From: Lepidodermella squamata
Lineage: Eukaryota > Gastrotricha
Direction of reading: 5' to 3'
Length of the DNA stretch: 64,000 bases
Assembly (NCBI GenBank): GCA_047495785.1
Contig: JBLDXI010000066.1
Location: 186,001 to 250,000 of the forward strand
In this document: piece after piece, positions 1 through 10,300 of the stretch
Layout of the letters: each line of letters opens with the position of its first letter
How positions within the stretch are numbered: the first letter of the stretch is position 1
The notes under the pieces: generated by a model
The model's input: the letters and a program-made list of their open reading frames with translations, nothing else
The model's database searches: none
Told to the model about the DNA's origin: nothing
Position numbers and translations under genes: made by a program

Positions 1-572
1 TGGGTCATCCGGCCTCTCTGCCAATTCGCAACCTGCAACGCTATTCGCCATCGAGATGACTGCGTAATCAGCGAAACTGAGCCAGATCCCGAGTTGAAGC
101 AAGACTTCCACTGGAAGAAGATCAGTGGCCTGACAGGCAGTTGCATTTCGTTTGAATCCGTCAACAAGCCGAACTTTGTCCTGCGTCACTCAAACTTTAA
201 GCTGTTTCTTACGTGGTACGATGGCAATCAGGGGCTTGCTGCTGATGCGACGTTCTGCGAAAGGCAGCTGGGTTCCGGCATTGGCTACGAATCTGTTAAC
301 TATCCCGGCTACTTCATTCACGTCGATGCCAACAACGAACTCTTCATTCGCCAGAATGCAACGTCGTTGAGTTTTCCCTCGCGCTCAACCTTCCAAGAAA
401 CGGCTTTGGGTAAGTTGCCGGAGATTTAGCTTTCGCATACTGATTGTTTTCTTTTCATAAAACAGCCGTCTGTACCGACTGCGGTGGCGAAAACCAGCAA
501 TGCCTGGAGAACAACAAGTGCACGTGCAAGCCTGGATGGGAAGGGCATAGGTGCACTAAACGCTGTATTTAA
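1..572 (+). CDS. 3' part of a secreted AbfB-EGF protein gene (truncated by the window edge)
   Basis: This is the C-terminal part of an array gene. The exon to 409 is open in frame 1 from the first base and encodes most of one AbfB (CBM42) beta-trefoil domain: IRP start, SFESVN..FVLRH, then ADATFCER and GYFIHVD. The intron is 410-465 (GTAAGT..CAG, phase 1). The last exon, 466-572, encodes one EGF-like module (C-x2-C, CLENNKCTCKPGWEGHRC) and stops at TAA 570-572. The N-terminal cysteine-rich exons must lie upstream of the window. AbfB domains bind arabinofuranose side chains in fungal and bacterial enzymes; here no catalytic domain is visible. Poly(A) signal at 673-678. Confidence 0.88.
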
Positions 573-672
573 GTTGAAAGAAACCAGAGTTGTGACAATT
601 GCATCAAATGCTACAATGACATTATGTATTCATTGAAATTAAAACCAAAGTTGTCGATATGTTATATTTACC

Positions 673-678
673 AATAAA
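673..678 (+). terminator. Poly(A) signal AATAAA
   Basis: AATAAA about 100 bp after the stop codon of the partial gene at the left edge. Confidence 0.7.
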
Positions 679-1140
679 ACGTTACAATGCATCGTCTGAC
701 TTATATCTGCTTTTGTCTTTTGCTGCAATTTCGAATTTTACATCAATTACTTAGCAAAATAAAACTGCGAATAATCTGCCCAATATGCCGTTCTTCGTCG
801 CGAACTCTCCGCCCCAACAAGGATTGAGGCTCAGAAGGATAAGGGAACATTCTTACAGTAATTTCGGCCTTGCATAGGGCAGTGGTTATCCGTTCCCAGC
901 TGCGCAATTTCAAGTCTGCAGCTTTTCAGAGCTTTCCAGAGCTTTCATTTTGAACTTCGGTTCGACATGTCAGTGTTGAAATTGCGGACGTGGATGCGTG
1001 AAGAAAAAACTCATCCCTCTTTACTACAATCTATATATATGAATATATGATCTATCGAATGAAGCTATGGCTAATGGTTGTCGCTTGTCGCATGCACATT
1101 ACCCCCTGTGGCAAACATCAAGGCAAACATACATCAACGT

Positions 1141-1189
1141 CTGTAGCCTGTAGCCTGTAGCCTGTAGCCTGTAGTCCTGTAGCCTGTAG
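1141..1189. repeat. 7-bp tandem repeat (CTGTAGC)n
   Basis: About six head-to-tail copies of CTGTAGC, with one imperfect unit carrying an extra T. A short intergenic minisatellite. Confidence 0.85.
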
Positions 1190-1883
1190 TTGACAAAAAA
1201 TAAACGTAAGTGTAGCCTGAGTGTCGCGAGTTTGTTTCGTCCGGTCGATAAGGTGCCCCTGTGTAGTTTCAAAGGCGTTTCCTAGTTAATCATCTTGACT
1301 TTTATCATTTGTTAAATAATCAGTAATGAATATAAACCGGTTATTCGACCAGATAGCAATTTCAGTGTTTCGTGTTGGAAACTGATTTTTGTTGATCCTA
1401 AGTGTCGTTAAGGTGATGACTTGCTAATTTGATTTTCTAATCTAAACCTTTCGTCTTGGCAATCTGTTGTTTTGGCGATGGTAATTTGGTGACCATAATT
1501 CTCCTACCTATAATAGCATCTTTCATTCGATGCCCCTTATTTTTTTATAGTAATTGCCTACTGTTTGCCGATTCATGTCGTCGTTCAGCAAACAAATTGT
1601 CTGAGGTCTGAGGAGCATGGCGCCATGGCCCAATTTTCCTTGAGCGCTCTGCTAGGCTCAGGTCAAAAATTGCCCTTGAACAAAATAGAACAATGAAAAC
1701 ATGTTCTAGTATCTAGCATAATCATCAACCCACCATTCGCCAATTGTTCAAGCAGAAAATGTCTGATGTCTGAGCCTTTTTCAATTTCTCTGTTGGGCTC
1801 AGGTCAACAAACTGTCCATAGAAAAAATAACGTTATTGAAGAATCTTTGCTTTCAAGATTTTCCTATTTTATCGCGAATTCAG

Positions 1884-4020
1884 ATGAACTCGTATTTTTC
1901 AATTACATTTTATTCGGCGGCGATTCTATCAGCGATAGCGATCACCGACTCACTGCAAGCATACAAACGCTGCTTCTCCAGATTCAATGATACGTTCACT
2001 GATTGTAAACCCAGTTGCTCATATTTCGAAGAAATTCAAGTCAGTTTAACTTGACAGCACAAATATTTCTGAAGGAATTATGCTTTGCCAATTTCAGCTA
2101 GGGCTTGCTTTGAATGGCTATGACAGCTGTACTACAGGAGTGGGTTTTTGTGATATTAGTTAATTTTATCTTAGCCTGTTTTATAGTCCGCTCGGAGCTG
2201 TTTCAATTTCAAGCAAACCAGCATGAGGTGCATTCCCAGGAACTTGGGCTGCTCTGCTGACGAAGTTCAGGTAAGGTTCCATCCATTCAAAATACTACAA
2301 AAATTGCAACACATTTTATGTCAGATATCTGATTTCATTGGTCAGTTGTTCAAGGCTAAGTACGACGATTGCAGAGCAGTTATCAAAGGTTTCATGGTTT
2401 GTTTGATGATGATATTCTAAAATCTCAAGAAAAACGCTACATTTTATTTCGCAGACTCGTCGAGCTAACCTATGCGACAAAAACGGCGCCCGGCTATGCA
2501 TACCAAACAATGGAACCTGCCCTAACAGTGGGGTAAGTCTTTTAGGCGTGGTTGATCATCACTGAATTTTTCTGATTTAGCTTATTTTTGTTGAATTTAC
2601 TCTACATATGATGTATGATGGTATATGATGTTGATTTTTACGAGTATTTTCTTATTTAAAATAACGGTTCCGCGTTTCGCGATTTCATGATTCTAATTGA
2701 TAATTGAGTTTTATTATCGAATTAAATATATTTCCGCAGACATTCGTCCGCGCAGTCGTATCGATGCAAGAATGTATGCGAGAACAGAACAGTGAGTTGT
2801 GATGAGCGTGACTTCCAACTCAATCATCCACTCTATTCTGTTTATGTTTTAGTTGTCAGAAACGAAAACGATTTCAAGCCGCACTACCGCTGTTTCCTGA
2901 CCAGCGATCGATCTTTTCTCGGCTGCCAATCGACTACATGTAACAGTAATACAGCTACACAAGTAACATCACGTTTTGATGACTACAATTTTGAAAAATA
3001 ACCAATGAATTTTTTAGGATTTCAGCATTGGCACATACATGGACAAAGCTCACTGCAAAGTTGGCGTGAGTTCATTAAAGGGATGTCATAGCAATATTTT
3101 GTGTGAATATCAATTCCAGCCTGCTGCTCTGTGCTCCTCGGCCTCTGGGAACACGTGTGGAGGTTCATGCAATCGGCCAGGATTAACGCTGGTTGCTACG
3201 TTCAAAGCCAAGAACGATTTTGCTGGAAATTATGGTGACTGCATTGCTGCTCAGGTTTGAATTATTTTAATTTAATGATTATCTCGGGTTATTCTTTATT
3301 TATTTCCAGCCCCATACCCAGTGCCTGGATCAAACTTCGTTTGCATTCGTCAAGTGTCAGCCGCAAGGCACGACCTGCTCAGCCGGGACAATCAGTGGAA
3401 ACACCTTCGACAATTTGAACGATTGCGTGACAAGTGAGTAAATTTTGAGGGTTTGGTATGGTTAGTAGTTTGAGTTATTTACAGTTTTCTGTGCCAACTG
3501 TACAAGTGCGAACCAACAATGCCTGCAGCCCAACACGTGTACGTGCAAGACCTCTTCGGCTCAACAGTGCCAGGCGCCCAACAAGTGCAACATTTGGGTC
3601 ATCCGGCCGGTTTTCCAAATCGCGAGCTGCCGCGCTCTTGGCCATCAAAATGATTTAGCATTTAGCAATGTCGAGCCAGAACCTGAGTTGAACCAAGCCT
3701 TTCAGTGGAAGAAGATCAGTGGCCTGACCGGCAATTGCAATTGCAGCTGTGTTTCGTTCGAAGCCGTTAGCAAGCCGAATTATGTCCTTCGACACGCCAG
3801 CTTTAGGCTTCAGATTACATGGTACGATGGCAATATTGGGCTTGCTAACGATGCGACATTTTGCGAAAGGCCCCTTGAATCTGGGGTTGCCTACGAGGCT
3901 GTCAACTTTTCTGGGTATTTCATTTACGTCGATTCGAACAGCGAAATCTTTCTTCGCCAGAACGACAATACAGAGGATTTCACGTCACGATCCACCTTTC
4001 TAGCAACAGCGATCAATTAA
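1884..4020 (+). CDS. Secreted double Cys-rich domain + single AbfB lectin-like protein (478 aa)
   Basis: Exons: 1884-2039, 2098-2139, 2187-2270, 2325-2396, 2455-2532, 2740-2791, 2853-2962, 3018-3065, 3120-3254, 3310-3433, 3485-4020. The spliced length is 1437 nt, exactly 479 codons. The start is the ATG just before a hydrophobic signal peptide ending near the QAYKRCF motif. Exons 1-6 encode Cys-rich domain A and exons 7-10 domain B (12 cysteines each; no family recognised). The last exon encodes a half-EGF (C-x2-C, CLQPNTCTCK) running into one AbfB domain with RH and NDATFCER motifs. Exon 3120-3254 is a fusion of two exons that are separate in all paralogues. The terminal AbfB carries YFIYVD where internal copies have YFIHVD. 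Probably extracellular and glycan-binding, by family inference. Confidence 0.92.
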
Positions 4021-4225
4021 AATGTTGACTTATTGACAATTGGATTCTTACTTTATTCGCTTATTCACTTATAAATAATGATGACATTGTAGTCTTTCAG
4101 CAACATTGTAATCTTCAGAGATGTTTCAACTATTAACTATCAACAGTCACCTCTCCATGTTCCTATGCGCCGTATACAGCTGACGAAGCGTAACCTCACT
4201 TTTCCGAACCAAATGAAATTAAAAT

Positions 4226-4231
4226 AATAAA
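4226..4231 (+). terminator. Poly(A) signal AATAAA
   Basis: AATAAA about 205 bp past the stop at 4018-4020, in AT-rich sequence. Confidence 0.5.
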
Positions 4232-4478
4232 TTAGATTATTTTCGTTTAATCGCATTTGTCGTTCACGCCATTCGCCCGGAGTTTGAAATGATTTTTTTG
4301 CTTCAAATAACTTAACTTATCAAAAACTTATAAATACAGCGGATTAACATATAATAACTTCATTAGAGTCATCATGTTTTACCAAATATTTCGTAATCGT
4401 CTTTGAAGACTGCTTGAACTCCCAAGAAGATATAGGTTCGACGTGCTGATTATAAACTGGTTACAGCATGCTTGATGA

Positions 4479-5138
4479 TTAATTTGTCACTCTGCATCTT
4501 GTCTCAGCTGAAACCAAAGATGACGATAATATATGACGAACATCCAACGTCCTCTGATTTCCGCTATGAAGACGGGAAGCGCGTCGTGTAGTAACTGAAC
4601 GAAGGTGCCTTTCAATGATTTCACTAAAAAATTCACGACGGGTATTGTCGAGAACAGCACCAACAACACGCACAGCCTCGATAAGCTGGTTGTATCCCAG
4701 CCCACGCATAGCTAGTTCGTCTTTTATCGCAGCCGAGAAAACGTTCACGATAGGGTTCAAAATCGGCGAATAAGGTGGGAGAAATTTGAACTGATGCAGC
4801 TCCCACATTGGGAAATCGGCGTCAGGATAATGGCTTCTCAAATTGTAGTATTATTATATGTCCAGTATTATGACAACTTCGTGTGATGGCGAGCTAGTTT
4901 GCGTGATAACTGTTGCGAATCGATCAGCAGTCATGTCCGTTTCAGAAAATTCGTAGTAGACCAGCCCTCTAACAGGGGAAACTACCAACGCCACAGACAT
5001 ATTTTTGCCGGGCGAAGCTGTGAGCAGTAAAACATAGTAAAATTCCAAATACTTTGCGTAAACTTTGCGTAAACTAAAACTTGCACAATCGTGTACGTGT
5101 ATGAAATTTTGCACATAAAAATCGCCGTATACGCTCAT
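4479..5138 (-). pseudogene. Decayed Tc1/IS630-type (DDE_3) transposase
   Basis: The minus strand keeps one reading frame over 5138-4479, broken by two consecutive stops near 4850. Before the break it reads VVSPVRGLVYYEFSE and VIILDI; after it comes FLPPYSPILNPIVNVFS, the hallmark of the DDE_3/Tc1-mariner-like superfamily (LPPYSPxLNPIE). The glutamate usual after NPI is valine here, which would remove the third acidic residue if aligned correctly. No flanking ATG or complete N-terminus is found. An inactive transposon relic. Confidence 0.75.
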
Positions 5139-5832
5139 TTGCGTAGACGAGAGTGAAATGCTTTTTAGTGATTTTCAATTAACACCTGGAAAATATAAAT
5201 TTTCAAGTCAAAATCGCGGAAGAGTGCTTTATCGGCCGAAAAAGAAAATCACTGATAGTCGATTAGCGATTATCGATTTTACTTTAACACTGATTTTTTT
5301 AGATTGCAAGTCGATATTAAGACGATAAACTCGAGGCCGGTCGACTATAATTTATAGATGAAGCCGACTTTATGTTCGAAATCCATCATGGTCATAGAGT
5401 CGACTTTATTTCCGGGCGATGAAGTCGACATTTTTGAGATAAAGTTAGCTTTATCGATAAAGACGGCTTCGAAAATAGCCCCGATTATATACAACTTCAA
5501 ATGAAACGCTGCTTTTATCGCTTTTATCGTCACATTCCAGAAAATTATCAATGAAAGTTAGGAAAAATAGTGAGAAAATGACAAAAAATGAATACGCAGA
5601 CAAAATTGGCTCGTGCTAAGAAACCATTGTGAAATTTGTTTTGCACATTATGAAAATGCAGTTTTGCTCGGCAGTTGCTCTGTTGCTTCAGCCATCGATA
5701 CAATTAATACAACTCCTTCATCTTAGTTGAATGACTGTTGATTTCATGTCTTTTGCACTTGTCCTATATACTTAACTCTTAACTCGTGCATCTATATGTT
5801 TCCTCTACATCTGAAACTGCCGACTGCCGTTA

Positions 5833-6898
5833 CCTTGGGACTAATACTGTATGGACTCGACACTCGACACTCGACTCGACACATCTCTCCCTTATATTTC
5901 TTCTGGACGCTAAAAACCGTCCGAAGAATCGTGTTCGTAAAGTCGTTCAAAAATCGTGAGAAAAAACTCGCGAATCGACGTTTTATACAAGCCTATTTTA
6001 CGCATGTGCACATTACATTGGGAAATACCGCAGTCTCGCCCCGTTGTTACCGTATCCCACCTTATCTTCATATTGGATTTTTTTTATTTATCGAAAAATT
6101 TCAGGCGGAAGCTCTAGGTCATTTTTAAGAGGTCGACATTGATCACAGATGTAGGAAGATTATTCCATTTTTGTGAACGTAAATTGCGTTGAAATTTAAA
6201 TTACACATGAGTTCTCCATGAAAAAATCGTTGTGACGGTATAAACCATGACCTGCTGGGTGCTAATTTACTCTGCTAAATTGATGCTTCCAACAGAATGA
6301 GTGAACATTTCTATGAATAGAAGCAAATATATACGAGAGAATATTCATGACGCAATAAATGAGAAAGAAGATTTTTTATTCTCTCATAAAATTGTTATTT
6401 CTGTATAAAATTCCAAATAAAATCATGGCACTGTCATACAATTTAGAATTTGGCACTGTTACAAAGATCGTGATTGGAGCTATCGATATTCATAAGAATC
6501 ATCTAGATCTAGTCTAAATCTATCACAATGGCTTGCCCACACGGTCCACCCGTGAAACTTTTCCTGCTTTTAGCTGTTTGGGTGTTTTTTCTATTCACCC
6601 CAAATTTTCGGGTCGCCCACTTTTGAAGCTCATCTAGAAATGAAAATTTGGAGCTGTGTAGAAGACTTCATTGCCCGAAAACCTCTGGTGTTTACATAAA
6701 AAAATCTGTCATCCGGCGCCTACACCTGAGCTTCCCGAAATTCCGGGGTGAATAAAAAAACACAGCCTTTAAATAGTGCTCTTAATGTGTATAAAATCGC
6801 ATTTTTTCCTGTCATTTTCTCGCATCAAAATTATTGATTTTTTTTCCGTCCGGCTGAAAAGTGGCTAGTGTCGAGTCCATACAGTATTAGTTCCAAGG
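5833..6898. mobile_element. 1.07-kb non-autonomous DNA transposon with ~32-bp inverted ends
   Basis: The left end CCTTGGGACTAATACTG, running on to TATGGACTCGACACT, recurs as its reverse complement at 6867-6898 with one mismatch. CGTTA occurs at both flanks (5828-5832 and 6900-6904), consistent with a short target duplication offset by one base. No transposase is coded inside, so this is a MITE-like element. The family is not assigned. Confidence 0.7.
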
Positions 6899-7366
6899 TC
6901 GTTACAGCTTTTAACAATGAAAGAAAAATTCAGAATCATGGAATAATGCGTAAAAATAGAACTCTTGGTGCATAAAAACGTAAATGGTCCAGTTTATTAA
7001 AATTGCCAAACGCGTGTCTTCCGTGCAAAAGCAACAATCCGTGCTTTTTTTATTTTTTTTTGTGAGTGCACTCTGTTCAGCTCAGGTCAACATTTGACCT
7101 CGTCTTTCACAAAGACCAGATTTCGCGCCGTTTTAGAGCAATAGAAACGTGTTCCAGGTTCCAGTTTCCAGTATGATTTTTCTCTGGAAATGTCAACCCA
7201 CTTTTTGCCAATTTGCCAATTTGAAAATGTGCCATCGCTCAAGCACAAAATTCCAGTTATCTGAAATTAAGTCGCGAAATTAAGAACAAATCGCGTTTGA
7301 AAAATAAAACCGTTATTATTTATTAGAATTTTGATCTAGAGATTTTCCTGTATATTGCGAATTCTA

Positions 7367-10300
7367 ATGAGGTCGTATTGTTTAATGCTCTATTATTCTG
7401 CGGTGATACTATCAGTAATTGCAATCACCAACTCACAGCAAGCATACAAGCGCTGCTTCTCCAGATTCAATGACACCTTCACTGTTTGTAAAACCAGTTG
7501 CGCATATTTTGAAGAAGTTCAGGTCAGTTGAATTGACGTTTGGACTTCAATAATATGTATGGACAAATTTTGCTTCATTAATTTCAGCTCGGACTTGCTT
7601 TGAATAGCTATGACAGCTGCTTCGCGGGAGTGGGTTTTGCGATATTAATGGATAATTCTATCTTTGCGTTTCTATCTTCCTCTCTTAGTCCGCTCGAAGC
7701 TGTTTCAATTTCGAGCAAACCAGCATGAGGTGTATTCCGAGGAATCTGGGCTGCTCAGCTGATGAAGTTCAGGTATATAAGGTTCCATTATTTCGAAATT
7801 TTATAAAAATTCCACCACATGTCATGCCAGGTATCTGATTACATTGGTAAGTTGTTCAAGATAATATACGACGACTGCAGAGCGGATATCAAAAGTTTTA
7901 TGGTTTGTTTCTTGATATTGAAAAATTCATTCAAAGGGAGAATTGTTATATCGCAGACTCGTCCAGCTAATCTGTGCGTAAAAAATGGCGCCCGGTTATG
8001 CATACCATTCAATGGAACCTGCCCTAACAGTGGAGTGAGTCTATAAGGCGTGGTTAGCCATCATTGTATTTTTCTGTTTCACTTTTTGTTGAATGTTGAA
8101 TCAATCTACAGCATATGATATTTATTTTTTACTCATTTATTCTCATTTAAATATACAATCGATTTTATTAATTTTTGAATAATAACGGATTAATAATATT
8201 TCCGCAGACATACGTCGCCACAATCGTATCGATGCAAGATTGTATTAGGGAACAGAGCAGTGAGTTGCATTAGCTTAGCTTCCAACTCAATCACCAAATC
8301 TATTATGTTATGTTTTAGTTACCAGAAACGAAAACGATTTCAAGCCACATTACCGCTGTTTCCTGACAAGCGATCGATCTTTCCTCGGCTGCCAATCGAG
8401 TACATGCACCAGTAATACTGCTACACAAGTAACCCAATGTTTCTGCGATTAAGAATTTTAAATACAACTGATGGACATTTCCAGGAATTCAGCCCAGGCA
8501 CTTACATGGACAAGGCCCACTGCTCAGTCGGCGTGAGTTCATTTCTTTGAAGCTACATTTTTGCGAATGCGAATGCCAATCATAGCCTGCTGCTCTGTGC
8601 TCTTCAGCCACTGGGAACACGTGTCGAGGTTTATGCAACCTGCCCGGACAAACGCTGGTACGCAGATGATGACAATAGGAAGGCTAACTTTTTTATATTT
8701 TTATTTTTGAATTTGAAATCGATCGAAGCTTTCGACGTTCAATGCCAAGCCCGACTTCGCTGGAAATTATGCTGATTGCATTGCTTCTCAGGTTAGAATT
8801 TTTTAATATTATGATTTCATGTAAATTTGATTCGAATTTATTTCCAGCCCCATACCCAGTGCCTGGATAAAAACGTGTTCACATTCGTAAAATGTCAGCC
8901 ACAAGGGACGACATGCCCAGCCGGAACAATCAGTGGAAAAACCTTTAACAATTTGAGCGATTGTGTAACCAGTGAGTATATTTTGAGGGTATATCAGTGA
9001 GAGAAGTAGCGGGGAGACTGGGAGTACGGTACTCCCAGTTCGACCGGCCGGGAGAATGACAATATTCTCAGAGTACTAGCACAAGTTTCTCGAGATTTTG
9101 CGGCAAGGGTCATTCTTGGATTGGAGATCATTTTCCTGACCATTCTTAGCTGATTTAGGTGCTTGAAACTCATTTTTTTTGGCTCGCTCCGCTCGCCTAC
9201 TGAATACAACCCTCTTTCTCAATTTTTAATGTCGTCAGTGGTTACCAAGTTGTAAGTTGGGCTGGCCGACTTTGTTGAAATGTTTCCTTAGAGCATACGC
9301 CTTTCTAAAACTGTTAGAATGACGTTTTGCGGAAGTACGCGAGAATTAGTTGTTGTTAGCCTCTTCCAAGTCGAAAATTCACAAAAATATCGCCAACTTA
9401 AGCTCGCTTCGCTCGCAGGTGAATAAACGCCCTATGGATTCAGCTCAGCTGTGATTTCTTAGCGGATTCGAACTTAAAAACTCGCAAATTCTCTAAAACA
9501 GGCGCGCAAACGCGCGATTCTTAGGAAATAGCACTAAAGGAAGGTAAATTAAGACCTCTGCGAGCGAGCGCGAAGCGATCGCGAGCGATATTTGTTTTGG
9601 ACTATATGCTGAGGGAATGGCCGAGGTATCCCCAGCTCGAAAGTTCTACTTCGCACACTGGGGTATATGATAGTGGTTGAAGTTATTCTCTGTATAGTTT
9701 TCTGTGCCAACTGCACAAGTGCGAACCAACAATGCCTGCAGAACAACACGTGTACGTGCAAGACCCCTTCGGCTCAACAGTGCCAGGCGCCCAACAAGTG
9801 CAACATTTGGGTCATCCGGCCGGTTTTCCAAATCGCGAGCTGCCGCGCTCTTGGCCATCAAAATGACCTTGCGTTTAGCAATGTCGAGCCAGAACCTGAG
9901 TTGAACCAAGCCTTTCAGTGGAAGAAGAAAAGTGGCCTGACCGGCAATTGCAATTGCAGCTGTGTTTCGTTCGAAGCCGTTAGCAAGCCGAATTATGTCT
10001 TGCGACACAACTACTTCAGGCTCCAGATTATCTATTACAACGGCGATGCGATCGTTGCAACATTCTGCGAAAGGCAGCTGGGTTCCGGAGTGGCTTACGA
10101 GGCTGTTAACCTACCTGGCTATTTTATTCACGTCGATGAGAACAACGATATTGGCCTTAGGCAGAATGACAATTCGACGGATTTCGCGAAACGTTCAACA
10201 TTTCAAGAAACGGCTTTGGGTACGGTGCCTGAGATTTCAATTTCGCTGATTTATTTTCTTCTCATATCAAACAGCCATATGTACCAATTGCACTGGAGAA

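Larger units (their letters stand above)
573..1883. other. Intergenic region with promoter-like duplication
   Basis: No gene is seen. The first 110 bp are the 3' UTR of the upstream gene. Two related blocks, about 1590-1700 and 1745-1835, share a tgtctga(g/t)gtctga core and a ggctcaggtcaa core, and resemble blocks ahead of other array genes. They are probably a duplicated promoter module for the gene starting at 1884. Confidence 0.5.
4021..7366. other. Intergenic region: transposase relic and inverted-repeat element
   Basis: 3.3 kb between two array genes. It contains a decayed DDE transposase (4479-5138, minus) and a 1.07-kb inverted-repeat element (5833-6898), listed separately. Within that element, about 6570-6612 and 6729-6770 form a further inverted repeat around ATTCACCCC. 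The last 300 bp resemble the upstream regions of other array genes. No other coding sequence is supported. Confidence 0.6.

Noticed and set aside
1766-1990. Open frame overlapping the first exon of the array gene at 1884
   Set aside because: The correct frame is set by the family signal peptide and YKRCF motif; this frame ends without a splice partner.
9646-10008. Open frames antisense to AbfB exons (also at 36248, 41531 and 48705)
   Set aside because: They recur opposite AbfB exons because of shared codon composition; splice structure and conservation support only the plus-strand frame.
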